A stretch of 62,301 bases of DNA from an uncultured Eubacteriales bacterium. Its GTDB lineage: Bacteria; Bacillota; Clostridia; Lachnospirales; Lachnospiraceae. The notes beneath the pieces were generated by a model, which saw nothing but the letters and a program-made list of their open reading frames with translations, was not told the DNA's origin and made no database searches. Where the stretch lies: positions 1-62,301 of the forward strand of contig ONXS01000003.1 in NCBI GenBank assembly GCA_900321855.1, given 5' to 3'. A program made the position numbers and the translations under genes. Positions 32,915 to 41,800 of the stretch are shown piece by piece; positions within the stretch are counted from its first letter, which is position 1; the number at the start of each line of letters is the position of its first letter.

Positions 32915-33583
32915 CTATTTGAGTGTGCTGATTTTGTTCAATGGCCACCATCGAAACATCGCCTTTGCAACAAACGCACTTCTCTCAACTGTGCCCCATG
33001 CTCTTGAATCACCGGAACCATCTCTGTTATCTCCCATTACAAAATATCTGTCTTTTGGAATCTTATAATCATCAAGATTCAACTGACTAATATCATCATA
33101 GAGCTGCATTTTATTCAGTTCCGGATTGTAAATCATCTTGAAGTCATTGCCCTTCCAGCTATCAACATAATCCTCTGTCTGAGCCTCTCCGTTGATATAT
33201 AACACATTGTGTTCGATATAGATGACATCTCCCGGCTCACCGATGAGTCGCTTAATAAATATCTGTCCTGCATGTTGTCCTGCATTTTCTGGTGAAACAA
33301 ACAGCACAATCTCACCTTTTTCAGGATTAGAAAACTTGTATGCCAGACGATTTCCTATTACTTTATCACCTACTTTGATTGTATTCTCCATAGAGACAGA
33401 AGGTATTCTGGCATTGATGATAATAAAATGGCTTACAATAAAAGCCACAAGAAAGGCAATTAACATTACTTTCACCCAGCTTAGAATTTCTTTTTTTGCC
33501 TCGGAACGGCTGCCCTTTTCTTCCACACTTCCTTCTTCTGAAGCTTTTTCTGAACAATTTTCCATATCTTTTTGATTTTCCAT
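32915..33583 (-). CDS. lepB: Type I signal peptidase (first of a tandem pair)
   Basis: The 222-residue enzyme has a single membrane anchor at about residues 36-57. Catalytic Ser64 is in RIPSVSMENTI and Lys111 in IFIKRLIGEPGD. The conserved C-terminal box is MGDNRDGSGDSRAWG. Both catalytic residues are present, so this and its downstream twin should be active. The start is ATG 33583 behind GGAG. The gene begins 18 nt after mrp. Tandem signal peptidases usually arise by duplication and can differ in substrate preference; which substrates is not visible here. Confidence 0.95.
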   Translation of the reverse strand: MENQKDMENCSEKASEEGSVEEKGSRSEAKKEILSWVKVMLIAFLVAFIVSHFIIINARIPSVSMENTIKVGDKVIGNRLAYKFSNPEKGEIVLFVSPENAGQHAGQIFIKRLIGEPGDVIYIEHNVLYINGEAQTEDYVDSWKGNDFKMIYNPELNKMQLYDDISQLNLDDYKIPKDRYFVMGDNRDGSGDSRAWGTVERSAFVAKAMFRWWPLNKISTLK

Positions 33584-33601
33584 AATTAAGTTGTCTCCAT
33601 T

Positions 33602-34378
33602 CTATAAGTCAATCACAGCATCTACTGTATCTTTTAAATGCTCATTTTCAAACTCATCAAATGTTCCCTCATCGGCTGTCTGTGCAAAATCCGGTACGAT
33701 TGGAAGTTGTGATAAGAGTCTGAGTCCCAGCGACTCTACCTCTTCTTTTACTTTGCTCTTTCCGAATACTTCAATTTTTCTACCACAGTCCGGACATTCC
33801 ATATAGCTGAAATTTTCCACAAATCCAACGATTGGAATTTCCATTTTTACTGCCATATTATATGCTTTCTTTACAATCATACTCACCAAATCCTGAGGTG
33901 ATGTGACGGTAACTACACCATCAACCACACTTTTAGCAGAACCTTCTGCCTCTTTTGTCTGGTAAACAGTCAGAGGTACATCTCCTGTTCCGGGCGGCAT
34001 ATCAATCAGGAGATAATCAAGTTCTCCCCAGCACACATCATTGAAAAACTGTTTAATCACACTTGCAATAATCGGTCCTCTCCAGATAACCGGCTCTTCT
34101 TTATTTGGCAACAGTAAATTTACTGACATCACTTTGATGCCAAGTTTTGACTCTACCGGATAAATTCCATTCTCGTCTCCAGTTGCCATCTCATCTCCCA
34201 TTCCAAACATCTGTGGAATTGACGGACCTGTGAGGTCTGCATCTAAAATACCTACCTGATACCCTCTTTTTGCAAGTAAGACAGCAATGGATGAAGTAAC
34301 GGATGATTTACCAACTCCACCCTTTCCGCTCATAACTGCAATTACTTTTCCTATTTTACTCTTTGAATTTTCTAGCAC
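33602..34378 (-). CDS. mrp: Mrp/NBP35-family iron-sulfur carrier ATPase
   Basis: The product is 258 residues starting at GTG 34378, with AGGAGG 6 nt before. Deviant Walker A is SGKGGVGKSS at about residue 18 with the signature lysine. Walker B-like LLIDMPPGTGD follows, and the C-terminal CPDC (residues near 195) can bind a bridging [4Fe-4S] cluster. Mrp/ApbC proteins carry clusters to apo-proteins in the cytoplasm. The length fits the short form without the DUF59 domain. It is first in an operon with two signal peptidases; that pairing looks like shared expression rather than shared function. Confidence 0.93.
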   Translation of the reverse strand: MLENSKSKIGKVIAVMSGKGGVGKSSVTSSIAVLLAKRGYQVGILDADLTGPSIPQMFGMGDEMATGDENGIYPVESKLGIKVMSVNLLLPNKEEPVIWRGPIIASVIKQFFNDVCWGELDYLLIDMPPGTGDVPLTVYQTKEAEGSAKSVVDGVVTVTSPQDLVSMIVKKAYNMAVKMEIPIVGFVENFSYMECPDCGRKIEVFGKSKVKEEVESLGLRLLSQLPIVPDFAQTADEGTFDEFENEHLKDTVDAVIDL

Positions 34379-34472
34379 AATCGTCCTCCTGTTATTTATA
34401 ATATATTACCATTTGCCTATACTCTGTGACAGTCCTCAATTTCATATGATTTCGAAATCAAAAGAATTTTTC

Positions 34473-34751
34473 TTAGAATCCCGTCATGTCCTCTTCTATC
34501 ACATGAAATTCTAAATAGTCAAAATCTATGTGCTCCATAAAACTCTCCTGTCTGAACTGCGTCTTTGCCACTCGTTTAAAATCAGCAATATTTGCATCCA
34601 GCCAGATTGGAACACCTAAATCAAACTCATAGCAAGCCTGTTCCAATGTTTTTAAGACTTTTTTTGTTCTTGTCAGGTTCTCATCATTTTCAACTGTTGT
34701 ATCCCTGAGCATGTGATTATCCTTGAATATTTTTACCCATACTCGAAACAT
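34473..34751 (-). CDS. Conserved-looking 92-residue protein, unknown function
   Basis: The small soluble protein (MFRVWVKIFKDNHMLRDTTV) has AAGGTGA before ATG and mixed alpha/beta composition. The strand-like MFRVWVKIF start, a helical middle (TKKVLKTLEQACYEFDLG) and an acidic end (EFHVIEEDMTGF) suggest a compact single domain. I do not recognise a named family. It sits between mrp and the divergent degV with its own leader, and shares the 240-nt degV promoter region. Confidence 0.7.
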   Translation of the reverse strand: MFRVWVKIFKDNHMLRDTTVENDENLTRTKKVLKTLEQACYEFDLGVPIWLDANIADFKRVAKTQFRQESFMEHIDFDYLEFHVIEEDMTGF

Positions 34752-34851
34752 ATCTTCACCTTACTTTTTCCTAATTATCGTTTGCAACTATTTTTATTTG
34801 TTGATTATATCATAAATATATGGTTTGGGAAACTTTTTTTGAAATTACATC

Positions 34852-34880
34852 TTGTAGTTTTTAAAACTACATGTTATAAT
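34852..34880 (+). promoter_or_regulatory. degV promoter with embedded 19-bp palindrome
   Basis: TTGTAG (34852-34857) and TATAAT (34875-34880) are 17 nt apart. A perfect palindrome TGTAGTTTTTAAAACTACA occupies 34853-34871, covering the -35 and nearly the whole spacer, which is the expected place for a repressor operator. Confidence 0.72.
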
Positions 34881-34995
34881 TTCGTTAGTTTAACCGGATA
34901 TTCACTTGACGAAATGGTTGAGATAACGGTAACTGTCTTGAAAAAATTTTAAACCAGTTACAATTACAAATAAATTTAGAATGGAGTCAGCTAAT

Positions 34996-35889
34996 ATGAA
35001 TTTTCAGATTATAAGTGATGGTGCCTGTGACCTTCAGAAAGATTACCTCACTGCACACCATGTAGATATAGTACCTTTTTATGTAACTTTTGACGGAGTA
35101 AATTATGTAAAAGAGGGAGAAGGAATCACCCATGATGAATTCTATTTAAAGATGATTAATGAACATGCAATTCCAAAATCATCGCTCCCATCGATTCAGG
35201 ATTATGTAGACGCATTTACTCCTTATGTTGAAAAAAATATTCCTATTGTATGTATCACAATCTCAGGTAAGTTCAGCGGTTCTTACAATAGTGCATGCAA
35301 TGCAAAAAATATGCTTTTAGAAGATTATGAAAACGCAAAGATTGCCGTGATTGATTCTACTCTAAACACTGCGAGTGAAGCATTGTTCGTAAATGAAGCC
35401 GTAGAGATGAATGAGGCCGGTGTATCGTTTGAAGATGCAGTTGCTGAACTTGAGAACATCAAGGGGTCTGGCAAGATTTTCTTCACCGTTGGTTCTCTGG
35501 AGTATTTAATTAAAAACGGACGTATTGGTAAAGTTGCGGTTGTCGCTGGTGATAAGCTCGGTATTCGCCCTACAATCATCATGGAAAACGGCGATATTGG
35601 TCTTGGCGGAATTTCAAGAAGTCGTAAAAAATCATTGAATAACGTCATCACAAATATGGAAAAATTCTTCAAAAAACCTGAGAATAATATTGAAGATTAC
35701 GAAATTGTCACTGCATGCGGATATAATCCTGAAGAAGAAAAAGAATTCCGCGCTGAATTAGAACAGCGTCTTGGAAAAAAATGTATTGATTTAAAAGTTA
35801 TTATTGGAACAACAATTGGATGTCACACCGGTCCTTATGCTCTGGGTGCTGCCATTGTCAGAAAAAATAAATATACTCACAAGAAATAA
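34996..35889 (+). CDS. degV: DegV family fatty-acid-binding protein
   Basis: The product is 297 residues from ATG 34996, with TGGAGT 9 nt before; an ATG at 34981 precedes this ribosome site. DegV/FakB proteins bind a fatty acid in a buried pocket and present it to the kinase FakA for phosphorylation. Signature stretches are DGACDLQ near the N-terminus, CITISGKFSGSYNSA at about 80-95, and the lipid-gate region SLEYLIKNGRIGKVA near 165. HTGPYALG lies at the C-terminus. No FakA gene is in the window. A sharp palindrome overlaps its promoter, so a lipid-responsive repressor is a reasonable guess. Confidence 0.93.
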   Translation: MNFQIISDGACDLQKDYLTAHHVDIVPFYVTFDGVNYVKEGEGITHDEFYLKMINEHAIPKSSLPSIQDYVDAFTPYVEKNIPIVCITISGKFSGSYNSACNAKNMLLEDYENAKIAVIDSTLNTASEALFVNEAVEMNEAGVSFEDAVAELENIKGSGKIFFTVGSLEYLIKNGRIGKVAVVAGDKLGIRPTIIMENGDIGLGGISRSRKKSLNNVITNMEKFFKKPENNIEDYEIVTACGYNPEEEKEFRAELEQRLGKKCIDLKVIIGTTIGCHTGPYALGAAIVRKNKYTHKK

Positions 35890-35911
35890 TTTTCCCTTGC
35901 AAACATGCAAA

Positions 35912-35954
35912 ACAACAGACTATATGCTCTTTAAACAATCTGTTGTCAAAAATA
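35912..35954. repeat. S repeat, copy 2
   Basis: This 43-nt copy is identical to copy 1 at 35 of 43 positions with no gaps. It lies between the degV stop and the shared terminator. A short related piece (CTGTTGTCAACAATAG) recurs at 36006-36021 on the far side of that terminator. Confidence 0.68.
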
Positions 35955-35970
35955 ATACAAGAATAATAAA

Positions 35971-36003
35971 AGAAGTGCCCTGCCATCATCGCAGGACACT
36001 TCT
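35971..36003. terminator. Terminator shared by degV and mecA
   Basis: AGAAGTG-C-CCTGC pairs with GCAGG-A-CACTTCT (one mismatch, 7-nt loop). The minus strand continues TTTATTATTC, a good T-run for mecA. The plus strand continues TTCTG, weaker for degV. Confidence 0.8.
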
Positions 36004-36042
36004 TTCTGTTGTCAACAATAGATTTGTCATCTGTCGTTTTTA

Positions 36043-36747
36043 TTATACATAGCTTTTTAAAATTCTATATGCGCTCTTGTTGATAATTTCCTCTCCATAC
36101 TCTCGGATATGAGAAATTACTTTCTCATCATCGGTGATAATCGATGTATACTCTATTGCAAGAATCAGCATCTGTTTCATATCTGCTGTCGACAGCCTGT
36201 TCTTTTCTACAATCAGACTGTAAATTCCCTGATTTTCCACAAAATATAACTGACTCGTCACCGTCTTATTTATATCAAGAACCCTGCAAAACTCTGCCAT
36301 CTGGTTAATATCTGACATTCCAATCATAACCATTTTCGAATTTAACATGCCAAGATTTTGCTGTGTATTTGTCTCTGGTTCCAGAAAATTCTCATCCTGT
36401 TCATATTCATCGGTATCCTCATCGAGCGCATCTAAAAGGTCGGCTCCCAGACTTTCTTCCAATCCACTCTTTAGACTTTCCAATAATGATTTGTAACCAC
36501 CCGCCTCACCTTCCGAAAATGTAATCGAAAGTTTATTCGGACTAATTGGAATAATCTGCATAGATAACATACCATCTTTTGGAGTATATCCAACTTCCTC
36601 TCTGGCACGTTCCACCACCTCATGTAAAAAATCATTTACCTTCCCTTTATTCTTAAAAAAATCTTCAAAAGCTATTCCGTATTCCTGCATATCCTCACTG
36701 TTGACTATGCATCTGATTGTGTCTTGATTAATACGCTGAAATTTCAT
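36043..36747 (-). CDS. mecA: Adaptor protein MecA
   Basis: The product is 234 residues from ATG 36747 behind GTGGGTGG. MecA is a ClpC adaptor that delivers substrates such as ComK to the ClpCP protease. The N-terminal substrate domain begins MKFQRINQDTIRCIVNSEDM and includes DFLHEVVERAREEVGY. An acidic linker (DEDTDEYEQDENF) leads to the C-terminal ClpC-binding domain with LYFVENQGIYSLIVEK. Length and two-domain plan match the family. It is the last gene before a terminator, 66 nt after the small spore-protein gene. Confidence 0.92.
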   Translation of the reverse strand: MKFQRINQDTIRCIVNSEDMQEYGIAFEDFFKNKGKVNDFLHEVVERAREEVGYTPKDGMLSMQIIPISPNKLSITFSEGEAGGYKSLLESLKSGLEESLGADLLDALDEDTDEYEQDENFLEPETNTQQNLGMLNSKMVMIGMSDINQMAEFCRVLDINKTVTSQLYFVENQGIYSLIVEKNRLSTADMKQMLILAIEYTSIITDDEKVISHIREYGEEIINKSAYRILKSYV

Positions 36748-36813
36748 AATACCACCCACTTTCTGTTATTTTTAAGAATAGTATCATAGTATCATAAATT
36801 TTAGAAAAATACA

Positions 36814-36996
36814 TTAGTTTTTTTGTTTATTTATCTTTTTTTTATTTCTTGCAGTCATAATCCCGCCAATCTTTCCGTTTTCTTTCGCCGTAAGGGATTT
36901 CCAGCCAAGTTCCTTTACTTTTTCAAGCAATCCCAGTTCCTCTGCAATCTCATATTTCATTTTGTCTTTTTCAGATAACATATCAAAATTCCCCAT
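36814..36996 (-). CDS. Alpha/beta-type small acid-soluble spore protein (short form)
   Basis: The 60-residue protein contains a shortened form of the alpha/beta SASP signature: KYEIAEELGLLEKVKELGW followed by SLTAKENGKIGGIMTAR, including the conserved GKIGG. Such proteins coat DNA in the forespore and protect it. It is shorter than the 65-72 residues of Bacillus SspA/SspB and lacks the first helix, as often seen in Lachnospiraceae. AAGGAG lies 6 nt before ATG. I could not find a convincing sigma-G promoter upstream. Its lysine-rich tail (KKKINKQKN) is unusual. Confidence 0.72.
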   Translation of the reverse strand: MGNFDMLSEKDKMKYEIAEELGLLEKVKELGWKSLTAKENGKIGGIMTARNKKKINKQKN

Positions 36997-37144
36997 TTAC
37001 TTCTCCTTCTATATGATTTCTACTTTAACTTCCCCATAATCGGTCTGTAGAACAAAATTGCAACTCTGTACATATTGATTTTCATTTTACTTTGAGTTAT
37101 TATATGAAAATATACAGAACTTTATACAGATTGGAGAGATATTT

Positions 37145-37720
37145 ATGGCAAACGGAATTTCTACTGACACAAATTTCGATATAAATAAAATTACAGAAGA
37201 AACAAAAAAAGTTGTGACCGAATTACTTGCAGAGGCAAAACTTGAACAGGGTGACATCCTCGTTGTCGGATGTTCATCAAGTGAAGTTGACCATCATCAG
37301 ATTGGCACTTTTTCAAGTGCAGAAATCGGACAAGCGATTTTTGATACAATTCACGAAATTACAAATCAGGCTGGTATCTATCTTGCGACACAGTGCTGTG
37401 AACACTTAAATCGTGCCTTAATTGTTGAAAAAAAATGTGCAAAAGAACATAATCTCACAATTGTAAATGTTGTTCCTCAGCTAAAAGCAGGTGGCTCTTT
37501 TTCAACTGCTGCCTATGCCGGTTTTGAAAAAGCAGTTGCTGTCGAGACAATTCAGGCAAATGCCGGAATTGACATCGGTGATACATTGATTGGTATGCAC
37601 CTTAGACCGGTTGCAGTTCCAGTCAGAACAAAACAGAGTACCATTGGTGATGCACACGTTGTATGTGCAAGAACAAGATACAAATATATTGGCGGAGAGA
37701 GAGCTTCCTACGAATCGTAG
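37145..37720 (+). CDS. UPF0340 / TIGR01440 family protein (YwlG-like)
   Basis: The 191-residue protein matches the UPF0340 family throughout: LVVGCSSSEVDHHQIGTFSS near residue 45, the CCEHLNRALIVEK segment near 85, VVPQLKAGGSFSTAAY near 120, and GMHLRPVAVPVR toward the end. The family has a conserved cysteine/histidine set and an alpha/beta fold, but no proven activity. GGAGAG lies before ATG. It is a lone plus-strand gene whose stop lies within its own terminator hairpin. Confidence 0.92.
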   Translation: MANGISTDTNFDINKITEETKKVVTELLAEAKLEQGDILVVGCSSSEVDHHQIGTFSSAEIGQAIFDTIHEITNQAGIYLATQCCEHLNRALIVEKKCAKEHNLTIVNVVPQLKAGGSFSTAAYAGFEKAVAVETIQANAGIDIGDTLIGMHLRPVAVPVRTKQSTIGDAHVVCARTRYKYIGGERASYES

Positions 37721-37738
37721 GAGAGCTCTCCTTTTTTT
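37694..37738 (+). terminator. Terminator overlapping the UPF0340 stop
   Basis: A long stem (about 16 bp with a 3-nt bulge; TCCTACGA/TCGTAGGA at the top, GGAGAG/CTCTCC at the base) is followed by seven Ts. The last codons of the gene and of the convergent S66 peptidase gene lie in it. Confidence 0.88.
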
Positions 37739-38733
37739 CCATCAACTTTCAATGTTGCCTTTGCTCCGTTAATCATGGTAAATCTAGGACCTACATGTCC
37801 AAAATCGCATCCAAATACAACCGGAATATCCAGACTTCCAAGTGCATACATACAAGCCTCTTCATAAGAAGTCTCCATGGATGCACGATAGAACAGCTCT
37901 CTTCCAAACATTACAGCTTTTGTGTATTTGAACCATCCCAGCTCTTTTAACTTCCACATATACATCATCATATTTTCTGCATTTGTCTCAAAAGACTCCA
38001 GATACCAGATAATTCCATCTTCTTTGTATTTCTCAAGAAATTGTTCTGTTCCATCATAATGTGTTCCCTGTAAAAACAGTAATACATCCAGACAGCCACC
38101 AATGAGTCTTCCCGACACCTCGATATGGTTCGTCTTTTTTAATGTGTTATCATCAAGTTTCCAACAGACATCCTTGTCTTCGCTGTATCCTTCAAGCCCT
38201 GTAATTCTGTCACCAAATCCATCCTGATATTTGGAAAAAGATTTCTGCACAATCTTTTCTCCCGATAACAGTGCAAAATTATTTTTTACACTCTCGTGCC
38301 AGTTTTCCATTCCAAACTCCGAAAAATTACTTCCATAGACAGATGCAATATCATATTTTGTTGTCAGGATATGTGTCAGACAGGTATTATCTGAAAATCC
38401 CTGAAACCATCTTGGATGAGCAACCAATTTTTCAAAGTCCACATAAGGCAGCATCTCATTTAAAAAATTGCCTCCCTTTGCTGAAATAATTGTACTTATC
38501 TTTTCATTATTCAATAACCCGTTGAACTCCTCTGCTCTCTGAATTCCACTGGCAGACCTTCCCTGATGCTCTACCTGAAAAACATCATTGGTAAACCAAA
38601 CGTCAATTCCTTTATCTGCAAGTGTCTGTTTTGCATGTTCAAATCGCACCTTATCTAATGGATCACCAACACCATCTGATACCGCTGTGACACCTACGGT
38701 ATCACCTATTTTTAAATATTCTGGAAAAATCAT
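37708..38733 (-). CDS. S66-family LD-carboxypeptidase / MccF-like peptidase
   Basis: The 341-residue serine peptidase has nucleophile Ser in the elbow GFSDNT at about residue 112. The catalytic Glu and His appear in the second half (YLESFETNAEN and CDFGHVGPRFTMINGA). The N-terminus KIGDTVGVTAVSDG is typical of S66 enzymes. The family includes peptidoglycan LD-carboxypeptidase LdcA and MccF, which detoxifies microcin C. The longer nucleophile-to-His insertion and overall form are closer to MccF, but substrate is not settled. GAGGAG precedes ATG. An R element lies 29 nt upstream, between this gene and addA. Confidence 0.88.
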   Translation of the reverse strand: MIFPEYLKIGDTVGVTAVSDGVGDPLDKVRFEHAKQTLADKGIDVWFTNDVFQVEHQGRSASGIQRAEEFNGLLNNEKISTIISAKGGNFLNEMLPYVDFEKLVAHPRWFQGFSDNTCLTHILTTKYDIASVYGSNFSEFGMENWHESVKNNFALLSGEKIVQKSFSKYQDGFGDRITGLEGYSEDKDVCWKLDDNTLKKTNHIEVSGRLIGGCLDVLLFLQGTHYDGTEQFLEKYKEDGIIWYLESFETNAENMMMYMWKLKELGWFKYTKAVMFGRELFYRASMETSYEEACMYALGSLDIPVVFGCDFGHVGPRFTMINGAKATLKVDGKKGELSYDS

Positions 38734-38762
38734 ATGTTCATCTCCTCATCTTTTTTATAATG

Positions 38763-38798
38763 ATTCAGAATCAAGCCATTTTGAACTTGTTTCTGAAT
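38763..38798. repeat. R element, copy 2 (upstream of the S66 peptidase gene)
   Basis: This is the most perfect copy, a 36-bp inverted repeat beginning ATTCAGAATCAAG and ending CTTGTTTCTGAAT. The palindrome extends to TAATGATTCAGAA/TTCTGAATCATTA over 38758-38803. It stands 29 nt before the S66 peptidase start and 11 nt after the addA stop. Confidence 0.75.
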
Positions 38799-38809
38799 CA
38801 TTACCTTTT

Positions 38810-41800
38810 TTATATTAATTTAATCTCTTTGCCTAATTTTGTCGAATAAATAATCATCTGCTCTACGGACATTCCTGTTATTTTAGATAGGGCATCTGCG
38901 TAGAGTTTTAACTGAATATAATAATTTTTCTCCAGTTGTGACTCATCATTCACAGAATCTGTCTTATAATCCACAATACAAATCTTATCATCTTCTACAA
39001 AATATGCATCAATGACACCCTGAATCAACACAATATCTCCCTCTTTTTCTACTTCCGAAAGTTTCTCTATCACTCCTGTCTCTCCAGTCTTTTTCGCTGC
39101 CTGTTCATAATTTTCAATCTCTGACTCTGTAAATCCTGCAACAAACTGCTGCTCACGATAGAGTTTCCCCTCCAGAGCCGCACGTTTCATTCTCTGATAT
39201 AAATCAGTTTTTCCATATGTCACAAAGTCCTTGATAAAAATGACGTCTGCCTCTTCTCGTGTAATCTGTTTCTGTTGTACAAGATTTTCTATCATCATCT
39301 GAATGTTTTGATATTCTGCCTCCTGCGAATAATCCAAATGTTCAAAAAACTTATGATATATCGTACCTCTGCTCGCACCTAATATTTTTTTATTTACAGA
39401 TTCCTGTTCTTCCTGATACTGACTTTCCTGTATGTATTCATTTCCAATATTCAGGGTTGTTTCTAAGACTCCTTCATCTGCTGTCTCATGACTTATTTTT
39501 TTGATTTCTGACACGCTAAATTTGGCATGTCTGAGTACCTCGCGATTGTATTCATATACAAACTGAAACTGTTTTTCCAATGCCTCTTTTACCGAATTAT
39601 TGTAAACTACCGCATCATCAATTTCTGTCAGTCTTACGAGATTGTTTTTTTCTTCCACTTCATGCTCAATCGCCTTTTCAAACAATTCTGTCATAATCAT
39701 ATATCGAACTTCAATATTGCTGTCGTCCTGATAAATTGGACTTCCTGTCGGAGTGTCAATTTTCAAAACTTCACTATATATATCATTCATTGCCTTATTT
39801 CTTGCCAGTGACGATAATACAAAGTCGAGATAAGATTTATACATACTTGCAACTCCATATCCAAAATATTTATCTTTTCTGTCTTTGTAAGAAATCAGTT
39901 TCTTTAACATATCCTCCGAGACATTTGGTGCTACAAAAATCAGTTTATCTTTTGCTCTTGTACATGCCACATAAAACAGTCGCATTTCCTCCTGAATCAC
40001 ATCTAACTCTGACTGCTTTGCAATTGCTGATTTTATGATATTTCTCGAACGCACTTTTGTCTCTTCATCAATATAATCGAGTCCTACTCCAAGTTTTGCA
40101 TGAATCACATTTTTTCCCTGTGCGTCCTTCATATTAAATCGTTTTCCAAGATTGATAATAAAGACAACTGGGAATTCAAGACCTTTACTTTTGTGAATTG
40201 TCATGATTTTGACCGCTTCAAATGAGTCGTTTACAATCTGTGCCTCTCCTGTTTTGACATCATATGTCTTTATTTTATCAACATATCGTATAAAGTTAAA
40301 CAGACCTTTGTAACTTCCCTTCTCATACTCTTTTGCCTTTGTTTTTAACAGTTCAATATTGGCAATTCTCTTCTGAGAAGAGGACATTGTGCTGGCATAA
40401 TATTCATACCTTGTCTTTTCAAGAATATAACAGATGATTTCATAAATCGTCATATATGCGACCTGTTCTCTGCAATCATCAAGTAATTCCACAAATGCTC
40501 GCAGTTTCTCTCCAATCAATTCATCATATTCAATTTCCGGAAGTTCTAATTTTTCCTCTTCGCTCAATTCTCCCGCTGCCTTGAGATAAAACTGCATATT
40601 TTCATACAGACTCTTATTTTTTCCTCCAAATGCCCGCACCGCTGCCAGTTCATTATCTTCCAGATTTACAAATGGTGCTTTTAAAACCTCTGCAAGCGGA
40701 ATATCCTGTCTTGGATTATCAATAACTTTCAACAGACTTACTAAAGTTTTAATCTCTGTCGTCTTAAAATATCCCTCTTTTGACTCTATAGAAACTGGTA
40801 TGCCCCTTCTTGCAAATTCTTCACTGATTGTTTCTGTATTTTCATCACAACTTCGGGACAAAATCGCAATATCGCTATATTTCAATTTGCGATATGTTTT
40901 CTCATTTTTATCAAATACCATCATCGTGTCAATGAGACTCTCTATTCTGTCAGCAAGGACTTTCGCCTGAATTTCATTTGATGCAACATCTAACTCATCA
41001 TCTTCAGAATCCGTATATTTTTTCTTTTCATCTGCTTGTGTCTTAATCATGAGCAGTTCTGTCTTGTCATCAATCCTGCCCACCGTATTATCGTCTGGCT
41101 CTGGCAGTACGGCACCAAAATTAAGTGCCTCTTTGCTATAGTCAATATCACCAAATTCTTTTCCCATAATCTGATGAAAAATAAAGTTTGTGCTGTCAAT
41201 CACGCCCTGTCTGCTGCGGAAGTTTTGGTCAAGTATAATCTTAATATTTCCATCTGTGCCTTCCTCCTTATACTCCGCGGATTTTGCGACAAAAATCCCC
41301 GGATCAGCTCCACGAAATCCATAGATACTCTGCTTGACATCCCCAACCATAAATCGGTTCTGTACTCCAAATCGTCCTTTTGACACCGCAGATAAAATCG
41401 TCTCCTGAACCAGATTGCTGTCCTGATATTCATCTACCATCACTTCTTCAAATTCTTTTGCAAATTCATCTGCTGTTTTTGTCGGAACAAGATTTCCCTC
41501 TTCATCTTCTTTCATCAGGATGCTAATCGCATAGTGCTCAAAATCATTGAAATCAATCACATTTTTTTCATGTTTTACTTCACCAAAACGCTCAATAAAT
41601 CGAAGTGTCAGTGTGACATACACTTCCATCATCTCTTTGCACTGTTTCATATGCTGTAAATTTATTTCAAGCGAATTGGAATATAACTTACTTTTCAGCT
41701 TTGCAATTCCGTCTTTAATGGAGTTTCGCAGAAGTGTTACCTGCTCTTTTTTGTCGGTATCACACGTTCCTTTCCTGCAAGTCGGAAGTTTTCGAAACTC

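Noticed and set aside
34441..34480. Further R element after the 92-residue gene
   Set aside because: It has GATTTCGAAATC and CTTAGAATC but lacks the paired ATTCAG/CTGAAT ends and the usual position before a start.
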